Origin: Caulobacteraceae bacterium
Lineage (GTDB): Bacteria > Pseudomonadota > Alphaproteobacteria > Caulobacterales > Caulobacteraceae
Direction of reading: 5' to 3'
DNA length: 32,696 nt
Assembly: GCA_031291645.1 (NCBI GenBank)
Contig: JARLIQ010000097.1
Coordinates: forward strand, 1-32,696
Position 1 is the first letter of the stretch; every line of letters starts with the position of its first letter. The notes below the pieces were generated by a model. It was not told the origin of the DNA. It ran no database searches and saw nothing but the letters and a program-made list of their open reading frames with translations. This document shows positions 23,350 to 32,078 of the stretch, piece after piece. The position numbers and the translations under genes are program-made.

Positions 23350-24417
23350 ATGTCCCTGTTCGAACGGTTCCTGACCCTTTGGGTCGCCCTCTGCATCGTG
23401 GCGGGCGTCGTGCTCGGCCACCTCTTCGCGCCGGCCTTCCACCTGATCGCCGCCGCCGAGGTCGCCCACGTCAACCTGCCGGTCGCCGGCCTGATCTGGC
23501 TGATGATCATCCCCATGCTGATGAAGATCGACTTCGCGGCCCTGGGGCAGGTGCGCCGCCACTGGCGCGGCGTTGCGGTGACGCTGGGCGTCAACTGGCT
23601 GGTCAAGCCCTTCTCCATGGCCCTCCTGGCCTGGGTCTTCATCGGCGGGGTGTTCAGGCCCTACCTGCCGCCCGCCCAGATCGACAGCTACATCGCCGGC
23701 CTGATCCTGCTGGCCGCCGCGCCCTGCACCGCCATGGTCTTCGTCTGGAGCAACCTGACCGAAGGCGAGCCGCACTTCACGCTCAGCCAGGTGGCGGTGA
23801 ACGACGCCATCATGGTCGTCGCCTTCGCCCCGATCGTCGGCCTGCTCCTGGGCCTGTCCTCGATCACCATCCCCTGGCAGACGCTGCTGCTGTCGGTCGG
23901 CCTCTATATCGTCGCGCCGGTGGTCATCGCCCAGCTCGTCCGCCGCGCCCTCTTGGCGCGGGGCGGGGATGCCCTGGCCGGCGCGCTCAGGGCCATCGGG
24001 CCGCTGTCGCTGACCGCGCTCCTGGCGACCCTCGTCCTGCTGTTCGGCTTCCAGGGCGACCAGATCCTGGCCCAGCCCCTGGTCATCGCCCTCCTGGCCG
24101 TGCCGATCCTGGTGCAGGTCTATTTCAACGCGGGCCTGGCCTATCTGCTCAACCGGCTGACCGGCGAGGCGCATTGCGTCGCCGCGCCGTCGGCCCTGAT
24201 CGGGGCCAGCAACTTCTTCGAACTGGCGGTGGCCGCCGCCATCAGCCTCTTCGGCCTGCAGTCCGGCGCGGCGCTGGCGACGGTCGTCGGCGTGCTGATC
24301 GAGGTGCCGGTGATGCTGACCATCGTCGCGATCGCGAACCGCTCCAAGGGCTGGTACGAGCGCGGCCAGGCCGTCGCCCGCCTGGCCGGCCGGACGTCCC
24401 CTGGCGGCCCGGCCTGA
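23350..24417 (+). CDS. acr3: ACR3-family arsenite efflux permease
   Basis: 355 aa with about ten transmembrane helices. LLAAAPCTAMVFVWSNL holds the family-essential cysteine (Cys126) and LIGASNFFELAVAAAISLFG the conserved Glu291 on the other half of the bile-acid/sodium-symporter fold. It exports arsenite from the cytoplasm by proton antiport. It is the last gene of arsI-arsR-arsC-acr3, beginning 36 bases after the arsC stop. No ArsA ATPase is present, as is normal for ACR3 systems. Confidence 0.95.
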   Translation: MSLFERFLTLWVALCIVAGVVLGHLFAPAFHLIAAAEVAHVNLPVAGLIWLMIIPMLMKIDFAALGQVRRHWRGVAVTLGVNWLVKPFSMALLAWVFIGGVFRPYLPPAQIDSYIAGLILLAAAPCTAMVFVWSNLTEGEPHFTLSQVAVNDAIMVVAFAPIVGLLLGLSSITIPWQTLLLSVGLYIVAPVVIAQLVRRALLARGGDALAGALRAIGPLSLTALLATLVLLFGFQGDQILAQPLVIALLAVPILVQVYFNAGLAYLLNRLTGEAHCVAAPSALIGASNFFELAVAAAISLFGLQSGAALATVVGVLIEVPVMLTIVAIANRSKGWYERGQAVARLAGRTSPGGPA

Positions 24418-24465
24418 ATTCACGCGTCCGCCGCTTGCCGCCTCCCGCGCCGACGGCCTATTGAA

Positions 24466-24499
24466 CAAAGAAAAAGGCCCGCCGGATCACCGAGCGGGC
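24466..24499 (-). terminator. possible minus-strand terminator hairpin
   Basis: Read on the minus strand, GCCCGC and GCGGGC form a 6-bp stem (plus 24494-24499 with 24477-24482) with an 11-base loop, followed by CCTTTTTCTTTG. That is the shape of an intrinsic terminator pointing back toward the arsenic operon. No minus-strand gene lies to its right, so it may block antisense transcription or be chance. On the plus strand the same hairpin lies in the leader of the acyl-CoA synthetase gene. Confidence 0.35.
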
Positions 24500-24515
24500 A
24501 AGCCGGGAGGACGTC

Positions 24516-26126
24516 ATGGCTTGGAACTTCGGCGACATACTCGACGCCATCGCCCCGGTGCTGCCGCCGGACGCGCCGGCGCTGATCCACGGCGAGCGGA
24601 TGATCACCTGGGGCGAGACCACCCGGCGGTCGAACAACCTCGCGCGGGCCTTGCTGGCGCGGGGCGCCGAGCCGGGCGACAAGGTCGCCTTCTACATGCG
24701 CAACCGGCCGGAGTACGTCGAGACGGTCGCCGCCTGCTTCAAGGCCCGGCTGACCCACGTGAACGTCAACTACCGCTATACCGCCGACGAGGTGTTCTAC
24801 ATCTTCGACAATTCCGACGCGACGGTGGTGGTCTACGGCGCCGAGTTCCGCGGGATCATCGAACAGCTCAAGGATCGGCTGACCAAGGTGCGGCTGTTCG
24901 TCGAGATCACCGACGCCGAGCCGGCCGGCTTTGCGGTCCGCTACGACGACCTGGTCGCCGAGGGCGACGGCGCGCCGGTCGATATCGTCCGCTCGCCTGA
25001 CGACCTGCTGTTCATCTATACCGGCGGGACCACCGGCATGCCCAAGGGCGTGATGTGGACCCACGACGACCTGCGCGAGGTCAGCCTTTCGGCCGCGCGG
25101 CGCATGGGGCCCGTGCCCGAGACGCTGGACGAGCTGGTCGAGAGCATCAAGGCGGTCGGCCCGGGCGCCAGGTTGCTGCCCGCCCCGCCGCTGATGCACG
25201 GCACCGGCCTGCTGACGGCGATCGGCGCCCACGTGGCCGGCGGCTGCGTGATCACCCTGCAGCACGCCTCGTTCGATCCGGTCGAGATGCTGGAGGCGAT
25301 CGACCGGCATCGCCCGCAGGGCCTGGTCATCGTCGGCGACGCCTTCGCCCGGCCCCTGCTCCAGGCGCTCGACGCCGAGCCCGGCCGTTATGACGTCTCC
25401 AGCGTCGCCGGCATCGTCTCCTCCGGCGTGATGTGGAGCGTCGAAATCAAGCGCGGCCTGCTGCGCCACATGCCCCAGGCGGTGCTGCAGGACGGCTTCT
25501 CCTCGTCCGAAGCCATCGGCATGGGGACCTCGGTGATGACCAGCGCCGGCGAGGTGCCGACCGCGAAGTTCATGCTCGGCGAGCGCTGCAAGGTGTTCGA
25601 CGAGAACGACCAACTGGTCACGCCGGGCTCCGGCGTCTCCGGCGTGGTGGCGATCGGTCCGCCCAATCCGCTGGGCTACTACAAGGACGAGGACAAGACG
25701 GCGCGCACCTTCCGCACCATCGGCGGGGTGCGCTACTCCATTCCCGGCGACTGGTGCGTCGTCGAACCGGACGGCTCCCTGACCCTGCTCGGCCGCGGCA
25801 GTGTGTGCATCAACACCGCCGGCGAGAAGGTCTTCCCCGAGGAGGTCGAAGAGGCGCTGAAGACCCACCCGGCCATCGAGGACGCCCTGGTGGTCGGGGT
25901 GCCGGACGAGACCTGGGGCCAGGCGGTCACCGCGGTGGTCCAGCTGGCGCCCGGCGAGGGGCTGGACGAGGAGGCGCTGCGCCGCCACGTCCGCCAGAGC
26001 CTGGCCGGCTACAAGACGCCCAAGCGGGTGCTGGCCGCCGACGTCGCGCTGCGCGCGCCCAACGGCAAGGCCGACTACAAGACCGCCACCGCCTTCGCCC
26101 GCGCCCAGCTCGGCATCGCGGGCTGA
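24516..26126 (+). CDS. acyl-CoA synthetase (FadD-like, ANL superfamily)
   Basis: 536 aa. The ATP-binding P-loop is FIYTGGTTGMPKGVMW (about residues 166-181), followed by the adenylation motifs QDGFSSSEAIGMG and IPGDWCVVEPDGSLTLLGRG. The C-terminal catalytic lysine is Lys518 in NGKADYK. Overall it resembles the fatty-acid and steroid side-chain CoA ligases (FadD17/FadD19-like) and activates a carboxylic acid to its CoA thioester; the chain type is unknown. A GGGAGGA ribosome site precedes the ATG. The FGGY kinase gene follows 24 bases downstream in the same direction. Confidence 0.92.
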   Translation: MAWNFGDILDAIAPVLPPDAPALIHGERMITWGETTRRSNNLARALLARGAEPGDKVAFYMRNRPEYVETVAACFKARLTHVNVNYRYTADEVFYIFDNSDATVVVYGAEFRGIIEQLKDRLTKVRLFVEITDAEPAGFAVRYDDLVAEGDGAPVDIVRSPDDLLFIYTGGTTGMPKGVMWTHDDLREVSLSAARRMGPVPETLDELVESIKAVGPGARLLPAPPLMHGTGLLTAIGAHVAGGCVITLQHASFDPVEMLEAIDRHRPQGLVIVGDAFARPLLQALDAEPGRYDVSSVAGIVSSGVMWSVEIKRGLLRHMPQAVLQDGFSSSEAIGMGTSVMTSAGEVPTAKFMLGERCKVFDENDQLVTPGSGVSGVVAIGPPNPLGYYKDEDKTARTFRTIGGVRYSIPGDWCVVEPDGSLTLLGRGSVCINTAGEKVFPEEVEEALKTHPAIEDALVVGVPDETWGQAVTAVVQLAPGEGLDEEALRRHVRQSLAGYKTPKRVLAADVALRAPNGKADYKTATAFARAQLGIAG

Positions 26127-26150
26127 GCGTCAGACAGGTCGGCGCCGCAC

Positions 26151-27587
26151 ATGCCTGAGCTTCTGCTCGCCCTCGACGTCGGGACCTCCAGTCTCGGCGC
26201 GGGCGTCTTTTCGCCGGACGGGAAGCTTCTCGCCCTGGCGTCCAGCCCGACGCGCTCGCGCGCGCCGGCCCCGGGGCTGATCGAACAGGACGCCCTGGCC
26301 ATCTGGCGGACCATCCGGCGGCTGGCCGGCGAGGCGCTGAGCGAGGCGGGCCGCACCGCGACCGACCTGGCCGCCGTCGGCGTCACCTCCCAGCGGGCCA
26401 GCGCCGTGATCTGGGACCGGGACACCGGCGCGCCCCTGAGCCCGCTGGTGGTCTGGAGCGATCTGCGCGGCGTCGAACGCTCGGCCGAGCTGCGGCGGGC
26501 CGGCCACATGGTCGCGCCGCAGATGGCGGCCGCCAAGCTCGAGTCGATGATCGCGGACTCGCCGCGCGCGCGGGGGCGGATGGCGGCGGGGGGCCTCGCC
26601 TTCGGCAACATCGACGCCTTCCTGATCTGGCGGCTCAGCGGCGGCGACGCCCACGCCACGGACCGCAGCCAGGCCTGGCCGACCGGCTATCTGGACCTCC
26701 AGACCATGGGCTGGAACCAGGGCCTGATCGCTGCCCAGGGGCTGGATCCGGCGATCTTCCCCGCCCTGGTGGACACCTGGGGCCTGATCGGTCGGACCAC
26801 CCGCGCCGCCCTGGGGGCCCAGGTACCGATCACCGCCGTGATCGCTGACCAGCAGAGCGCCCTGATCGCCCACGGCGAGGCGGTGGGCGCGGCCAAATGC
26901 ACCTATGGCACCTCGGCGGTGGTCAACCTGAACACCGGCGCGGCCCTGATCGCCAAGAACCGCTCGATGCCGCCCTTCGTGCTGTCGATGACGGACGGCG
27001 CGGCGCGGTTCTGCCTGGAAGGCATGGTCTATTCCGCCGGATCGGCCTTGGACTGGATGCGCGAGACCCTGGGGCTGGGCGATCGGGCGCGGTTCGAGGC
27101 GCTGGCGGCCAGCGTCCCCGACGCGGCCGGCGCCTATGTGCTGCCGGCGCTGCAGGGGCTGGGCGCGCCGCACGGCGACGCCTCGCGCCGGGCGATGATC
27201 GGCGGGCTGAGCGCCGCGGTGGGCAAGGGCCACCTGGCGCGCGCGGCGATGGAGGGGCTGGCCTTCCGCGTGCGGGAGATCGTCGACGAGGTCTACGCCA
27301 TCGCCGAATTGCCGCCGCCCGAAACCCTCAAGGTCGACGGCGGCATGACCGCCAACGCGACCTTCATGCAGGTCCAGGCCGACCTGCTGGGACGGCCGGT
27401 CGAGCGCCATGCGATCCGCGAGGCGACCGCCTGCGGCGCGGCCATCTGCGCCGGGCGCGGCGCGGGCCTGCTCAGCCAGGCCGACGCGGCGGCCTTCGTC
27501 CGCTACGACCGGGTGTTCGAGCCCACGATCGCACCCGACGCGGCCGCCGCCCGCCTCTCCGCCTGGAAGGCCCAGGTCTACGCATGA
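26151..27587 (+). CDS. FGGY-family carbohydrate kinase (glycerol kinase-like)
   Basis: 478 aa with two actin-like ATPase lobes. LLALDVGTSSLGAGVF is the first phosphate-binding loop, VTSQRASAVIWDRDTG resembles the glycerol-kinase substrate-binding stretch, ADQQSALI holds the predicted catalytic base Asp233, and LKVDGGMTANATFMQ (around Asp396) is the ATP-binding second lobe. Glycerol is the nearest substrate guess because of the R-A-S-x-V-x-W and CTYGTSA motifs. The protein is somewhat shorter than GlpK and no glpF or glpD is nearby, so another polyol or sugar is possible. Its TGA overlaps an ATG that opens only a 22-codon frame. It is probably co-transcribed with the acyl-CoA synthetase gene. 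Confidence 0.88.
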   Translation: MPELLLALDVGTSSLGAGVFSPDGKLLALASSPTRSRAPAPGLIEQDALAIWRTIRRLAGEALSEAGRTATDLAAVGVTSQRASAVIWDRDTGAPLSPLVVWSDLRGVERSAELRRAGHMVAPQMAAAKLESMIADSPRARGRMAAGGLAFGNIDAFLIWRLSGGDAHATDRSQAWPTGYLDLQTMGWNQGLIAAQGLDPAIFPALVDTWGLIGRTTRAALGAQVPITAVIADQQSALIAHGEAVGAAKCTYGTSAVVNLNTGAALIAKNRSMPPFVLSMTDGAARFCLEGMVYSAGSALDWMRETLGLGDRARFEALAASVPDAAGAYVLPALQGLGAPHGDASRRAMIGGLSAAVGKGHLARAAMEGLAFRVREIVDEVYAIAELPPPETLKVDGGMTANATFMQVQADLLGRPVERHAIREATACGAAICAGRGAGLLSQADAAAFVRYDRVFEPTIAPDAAAARLSAWKAQVYA

Positions 27588-27743
27588 GGCGTGCGGTGGG
27601 CGTGGCGCTCGCCGCCGCGGCCAGCGCAAGCGGCCTCGGCCACCTATGCTGAGCGGCGAGCGGCTCGACCAGGGCGCGCGCGGCGGCCCGCCGCGCCCCG
27701 GGCCGTCTTCCTCGGCCTGAGGGCCAGTTTCTGAGCCGGGGCC

Positions 27744-27953
27744 TCAGCGCGCCTGGCCGCCGGTCTGAAGGCCGAACAGGTTCAGCAGGTGCACCGCCAT
27801 CAGGAGCGCGAAGGAGGCCGACAGCATCATCAGGAACTGCCAGGGCGCCATGCGCGGGCGGCCGGGGACCTTGGGGCGGGCGCCCAGCCAGCCGAACAGG
27901 CCTGTGAGCGCCAGCGTCGCGGCCAGCAGGACCAGGGTGATGATGAGGGACAT
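27744..27953 (-). CDS. small two-helix membrane protein, function unknown
   Basis: 69 aa with two predicted transmembrane helices (about residues 2-23 and 38-60) joined by a basic, proline-containing loop (ARPKVPGRPRMAP), and a short polar tail. No family recognised with confidence. The loop charge suggests it faces the cytoplasm, giving an N-out/C-out hairpin. No clear Shine-Dalgarno sequence. It is divergent from the GT25 gene and separated from the FGGY kinase by 156 bp, in which I see only GC-rich, partly palindromic sequence. Confidence 0.6.
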   Translation of the reverse strand: MSLIITLVLLAATLALTGLFGWLGARPKVPGRPRMAPWQFLMMLSASFALLMAVHLLNLFGLQTGGQAR

Positions 27954-28085
27954 GCGATTCGGGGATGCGCGGACTTGGAAAGGCCGGCTCTCTAACAGCC
28001 TCGGTTGTTCGATAGCAATGACCGTAGCCGGCGCCCCCGCCTCCGGGCTAAAGCCGGGCCACGGGGGCGAGGGGCGACAACCGGC

Positions 28086-28952
28086 ATGGCCTACCTGGGC
28101 CGCTACATCAACATGGACGCCAGCGTGGAACGCCGGCGCGCGCTGGAGGCGCAGTTCGCGCGACTCGGCTGCGCGGACCGCTATCAGCGCTTCCCCGGCG
28201 TCGACGGCCGGCGCCTTGAGCGTGGCCAGGCCACCATCCTGCCGGGTGAACTGGGCTGTTTCACCTCCCACTTCCGTTGCCTCCAGCAGACGCTGGCCGA
28301 GGACGCCCACGTCCACGTGGTCGAGGACGACGTGGTCTTCGGGCCGCGCAGCCTGCCCATCCTGGAGATGGGGCTCGAGGACGTCTTCGCGGACTTCGAG
28401 ATGCTGTTCACCGACGTCTTCGTGCCCGGCGACATGAACACGCTCCTGGCGCTGATGAACGGCTACCGGGCGTCGGGCATGCTCGATCGGGCGCCGGGCG
28501 CGCCGCCGGCCCAGCCCAGGTTCCTCACCTACCTGGACCTGCAGCACGCCTCCTTCGCCGCCACCGCCTCCTATGTGGTGCGCAAGGACGCTCGGCCGAA
28601 GCTGCTCGCCCTGATGGAGGCCGAGCTGGCCCAGGGCGCCACCGCGCCGATCGACGTCTTCTTCAAGACCATCGTCGCCGACGGCCGGATCAGGGCGGCC
28701 TGCACCGTGCCGTTCCTGACCGCGGTGGACGTGGCCTCCGCGACGGGTTCGACCATCGAGGATCGCGGCCAGCACCGCCGTTCGGCGCTCGCCTTCTTCC
28801 TGCTGCGCAACTACTTCTACATCGACAAGGACGAGGCGATGCTGAAGTCCCTGGCCGACGGGCTCGGCGCCGACCTGCCCGATCCCGGGTTCATGGACAC
28901 CCTGGTCGCCGCCTTCAAATTCATCTTCTCCGGCCAGTTCGAGCCGTTCTGA
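28086..28952 (+). CDS. GT25-family glycosyltransferase (LOS/LPS-type)
   Basis: 288 aa. YINMDASVERRRALEAQFARLG, RFPGVDGR, GELGCFTSHFRCLQQ and HVVEDDVVFGP (Glu80-Asp81-Asp82) are the ordered landmarks of glycosyltransferase family 25, which adds galactose or similar sugars to lipooligosaccharide and, in animals, to collagen. No membrane segment; it should act at the inner face of the inner membrane. The C-terminal third (LRNYFYIDKDEAMLKSLADGL) is less conserved. GAGGGG lies about 12 bases before the ATG. It is convergent with the sulfotransferase gene, 5 bp away. Confidence 0.85.
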   Translation: MAYLGRYINMDASVERRRALEAQFARLGCADRYQRFPGVDGRRLERGQATILPGELGCFTSHFRCLQQTLAEDAHVHVVEDDVVFGPRSLPILEMGLEDVFADFEMLFTDVFVPGDMNTLLALMNGYRASGMLDRAPGAPPAQPRFLTYLDLQHASFAATASYVVRKDARPKLLALMEAELAQGATAPIDVFFKTIVADGRIRAACTVPFLTAVDVASATGSTIEDRGQHRRSALAFFLLRNYFYIDKDEAMLKSLADGLGADLPDPGFMDTLVAAFKFIFSGQFEPF

Positions 28953-28957
28953 ACGGC

Positions 28958-29842
28958 CTATTCGGCGTAGGCGAAGATCCGCCGTCCCTCGACGGTCAGG
29001 GCGTTGATCCGGTCCCGCTCCTCAGGCGTCATCTCCGAACGGATCACCGGTCCGCCGGCCACCACCGACATCGCCGTCGAAGGCTCCAGGTCCAGGCCCG
29101 TGGCGCGGCCGAGCGCGTCGAAGTCGGTGCGGCCGTCCATCAGGTCCTCGTAGCGCACCCAGGTGACGTCCATCCGGGCGGACGCAGCGCCCCAACTGCG
29201 CGCCAGGCGGTCCCAGTAGGCGGCGTAGGCGTCCAGGTCGGCGATCCACCGATCCGGCCACTCCAGAACGAAGCCCATCTCGTTCGGCACGAAGCCGATG
29301 TTCTTCATCGACTGGTAGGCGCTGACCGGATGGCGGACCATCAGGATGAATTTCGCGCGCGGGTAGAGCCAGCGCAGCGCGATCGCCTCCTCGCCCGACC
29401 AGCGCACCTGCTTGACGCCCCAGCGGCTGAACCCGCGCTCGCGGGCGGGCGTGGCGAGCCAGCGGTCGAGAAAGGCGCGATAGGCGCCCTTCAGGTGGCC
29501 GGCGTCCGGTGCGACATGGGCGATCCAGTCGCGCGTCAGGTCGAGCTTGGGCAGCCGGGAGATCCAGTGGTTCATCTCCGGCCAGATCTCGGTGAAGCCG
29601 AACAGAGGCTCGACCAGCCGGTTCAGGTAGAGCAGGTGGCTCAGCGGCTCGCCCCAGACCAGCAGCCCGGGGTCAGTCATCAGGATGCGCTGCATCAGCG
29701 TCGAGCCGGACCGCCAGCCGATCGAGGCCAGGAACACCGGCTCGTCGTCGTCCAGCGCCGGCGGCTCGACCATGGCCTGCTCGATCCGGTCGATCGAGGC
29801 CACCAGGGCGGCGACGCGCGCGGCGGGATCCTCTGGAATCAT
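28958..29842 (-). CDS. sulfotransferase family protein
   Basis: 294 aa. FLASIGWRSGSTLMQRIL (about residues 38-55) is the 5'-phosphosulfate-binding loop and KFILMVRHPVSAYQSMKN is the 3'-phosphate-binding motif of PAPS-dependent sulfotransferases. VWGEPLSHLLYL follows the usual order. The protein would transfer sulfate from PAPS to a carbohydrate or peptide. The start at MIPEDP (29842) is preceded by GGGGGCGAG; longer in-frame starts lack conservation. It lies 122 bases downstream of the TPR-sulfotransferase gene on the same strand, so the pair may be one operon. It is convergent with the GT25 gene. Confidence 0.85.
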   Translation of the reverse strand: MIPEDPAARVAALVASIDRIEQAMVEPPALDDDEPVFLASIGWRSGSTLMQRILMTDPGLLVWGEPLSHLLYLNRLVEPLFGFTEIWPEMNHWISRLPKLDLTRDWIAHVAPDAGHLKGAYRAFLDRWLATPARERGFSRWGVKQVRWSGEEAIALRWLYPRAKFILMVRHPVSAYQSMKNIGFVPNEMGFVLEWPDRWIADLDAYAAYWDRLARSWGAASARMDVTWVRYEDLMDGRTDFDALGRATGLDLEPSTAMSVVAGGPVIRSEMTPEERDRINALTVEGRRIFAYAE

Positions 29843-29964
29843 GATGCTCGCCCCCGCACGCCCCGTCTCCAGTCCGAACTCACCCGTTTTGGGCGGGGAC
29901 AAGCAGCACAAACCGCCTGCCGGGCACAATGCTTTCGCGCCGAAAAGCCGCCTCGCGCTCTTTC

Positions 29965-31536
29965 TCAGCCCGGTATGGGCGCGTAGGGGCCCAGGGCGTC
30001 GAACAGCGGGCCGAGGCGCTGTTCATAGCGCCGCCAGCGCTGCAGCGAGGTCGAGAAGATCGGCTGGCGCACCTGGGCGACGCTGGCCGTCCGCACCGCC
30101 CGCCTGGTCTTGTGGAACGAAAGGCAGGCCTCGTCCCAGGGCAGGCCGCAGGCTTCGCTCACCAGCCAGCGGATCCGGTCGGCGGGATCGGACACCAGGG
30201 CCTCGTGACTGACGTCGATCACCCGTCCGGGCAGGAGCCGGGACCAGTGATCCATCATCTCCCGGTAGCGGACGTACTGGCGGCCGATGTCGGCCAGGTC
30301 GTAGCTGGTCTCCTGGCCGGTCATGAACAGCATGCGGAAGTTGGCAAGGCAGGTCTCCACCGGGTCGCGCACGCTGTGCAGGATGACGGCCTTGGGGAAC
30401 ATCAGGTGGATCAGCCCGATGTAGGGGTAGTTGTAGAGCATCTTGTCGATGAAGCGGGGCGAGCTGGTCCAGCCGCGGTCGTGCATGGCGGCGAGGTAGG
30501 CGTCGGCCAGCTTGCGGAAATGGCCCGGCGGATCGGGCGCGAACAGCTTGATCGGGAACTCGCCCCGCACGGTCTGGATCAGGGCCCCGGTCTCGCCCAG
30601 GCCCTGTACGCGGGGGTGGCTCGACAGGATCTGCTCCAGCAGGGTCGAGCCCGAGCGGGGCATGCCGACGATGAAGATCGGCGTGTTCAGGTGGTGGCCC
30701 TGGCCCTCGTGCTTGGTCATGAACTCGGGCGTGAAGACCGCCTTCATGAAGCCGATCAGCTCGCGCTCCTCGCGTTCGACCGTCTGCGGGGACAGCGTCC
30801 GGATGGCGGGGCTGAACAGGGGGCGGGCGGCCGGCTCGATCGCGCCGGTCAGGGTTTCGCGCTTGAGGCCCGCGCCGGCCGCGAAGGCCGTAAAGGCCTC
30901 GTCGTACCGGCCCTGGCGCTCCAGGATCTCGCCGAGGGCGTAATAGAGCGAGATGCGGACCTCGACGTTCTCTTCCGTTCGCCCGGCCGCGGCGGCGATC
31001 TCGTCCTGCTCGGCCGGCCCGATCGCGTCGGGCTTCAGGCGCGATATCCGCGCCAGGGCCGCCAGGCGCTGGCCTTCCTGACCGGCGAGGTCGCGCAGGA
31101 TCGCCAGCGACTCGTCCAGCGCGCCGACCACCTCCAGGGCGCCCGCCAGCTCGAACTGCTCGTGGGTGTTCGTCGGCCGAAGCCGCAGCGCGCGGCGGGA
31201 GGCCTCGATCGCCTCGCGCCACTGCCCCAGTTCGCGCCGCGCATAGGCGAGGGCCTGCCACACGTCGAACGACTGCGGCAGGCGCCGGGCCAGTTTCAGC
31301 AGCCGCGCGAGCGCCGGCGCCGGCCGCTCTCCGATCAGGTCGAGCAGGGCCAGGAAGTAGGTCGCGTCGACCGCCTCGGGATGGCTTCGCTCGATGCGGC
31401 CGTAAAGTTCGGCCGCGGCGCCGTGGCGGCCTTCGACGCGGTGGGCCGCCGCCTCGCGCAACGCGGCCTGGAGCGCGTCCGGCGTCAGCCGCGGGTGGGC
31501 CGTCCGGTTCCGATTCGTCTCGCCGCGCCGCGCCAT
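29965..31536 (-). CDS. TPR-domain sulfotransferase
   Basis: 523 aa. The N-terminal half (about residues 20-225) is a run of TPR-like helix pairs (for example AAAELYGRIERSHPEAVDATY, WREAIEASRRALRLRPTN and ALGEILERQGRYDEAFTAF). The C-terminal half is a sulfotransferase: IFIVGMPRSGSTLLEQIL (PRSGST at 293-298) is the 5'-PSB loop and AVILHSVRDPVETCLANF the 3'-PB motif. TPR-fused sulfotransferases are widespread in proteobacteria; the TPR part probably binds a protein partner or protein substrate. The start at 31536 has an AGGA ribosome site; the frame continues to 31602. It is divergent from the repeat-rich surface protein gene. Confidence 0.9.
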   Translation of the reverse strand: MARRGETNRNRTAHPRLTPDALQAALREAAAHRVEGRHGAAAELYGRIERSHPEAVDATYFLALLDLIGERPAPALARLLKLARRLPQSFDVWQALAYARRELGQWREAIEASRRALRLRPTNTHEQFELAGALEVVGALDESLAILRDLAGQEGQRLAALARISRLKPDAIGPAEQDEIAAAAGRTEENVEVRISLYYALGEILERQGRYDEAFTAFAAGAGLKRETLTGAIEPAARPLFSPAIRTLSPQTVEREERELIGFMKAVFTPEFMTKHEGQGHHLNTPIFIVGMPRSGSTLLEQILSSHPRVQGLGETGALIQTVRGEFPIKLFAPDPPGHFRKLADAYLAAMHDRGWTSSPRFIDKMLYNYPYIGLIHLMFPKAVILHSVRDPVETCLANFRMLFMTGQETSYDLADIGRQYVRYREMMDHWSRLLPGRVIDVSHEALVSDPADRIRWLVSEACGLPWDEACLSFHKTRRAVRTASVAQVRQPIFSTSLQRWRRYEQRLGPLFDALGPYAPIPG

Positions 31537-32078
31537 GCCGCCGTCCTGCTCGTTCGAGCGGCTTACTAGTCCAGAACGGGGCGCCGGCGCCATCGCTCGC
31601 ATGGCGGTCCCTCGGCGGCTGGGCGAGGGTTTCGGCCGCCGGAATCGTCATCTCGAATATTGCAAATCAAGTGTCGAAATTTCTTCCCAATCTGGCGCAA
31701 TTTAAATCATTCCATGACAGGATTGGACATAATTTAGCCATGTTTCGCCCGTCAGACGGCCGCGCCGTGGCGGATTGGCTGGTCGCCGCTTAAGCTTTTA
31801 TAGTTATTCAGAAATTTTTAAGGGATCCTGCCGGCGCCGAACCGTTTCTGGTCTAGTCCTGGGGTCGAAAAAACAGCAGATTGTTGCAAAAAATTCTCTC
31901 CTATCCAGTTGTGTTTTCTGTGTTGGGTTTGTACCCAAATGGTGTCCATGTGATTTGCGCCGCATCAGCGGTGAGTTGGTGAGCAGTCCCAGCGTTGGCG
32001 TGGTCCGGAGGCGGGGGGGACCTGTTTCCGCGTGTTGTGCCGGCCGCGTCGGCGGCCGACGTCTGGGGATGGGGCGAT
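31537..32078. other. AT-richer intergenic region between TPR-sulfotransferase and repeat protein genes
   Basis: About 540 bp with no convincing gene, the longest non-coding stretch in the window and visibly richer in A/T than its neighbours (for example around 31660-31735 and 31790-31930). It contains several small hairpins, including a perfect TTGGGT/ACCCAA stem with a 4-base loop (31923-31938) and CCGC/GCGG (31960-31971). Short open frames here have no family features. Confidence 0.7.
31775..31804 (+). promoter_or_regulatory. candidate promoter for the repeat protein gene
   Basis: TTGGCT (31775-31780), an 18-base spacer and TATAGT (31799-31804). It would give a leader of roughly 270 bases before the ATG at 32079. 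Other hexamer pairs in this AT-richer region are possible, so the assignment is tentative. Confidence 0.35.

Noticed and set aside
27584..27652. 22-codon frame overlapping the FGGY kinase stop (ATGA)
   Set aside because: Alanine-rich and too short, with no ribosome site of its own; nothing supports translation.
31740..31793. 17-codon frame MFRPSDGR... in the AT-richer intergenic region
   Set aside because: It lacks a ribosome site, ends before the candidate promoter and has no family signal.
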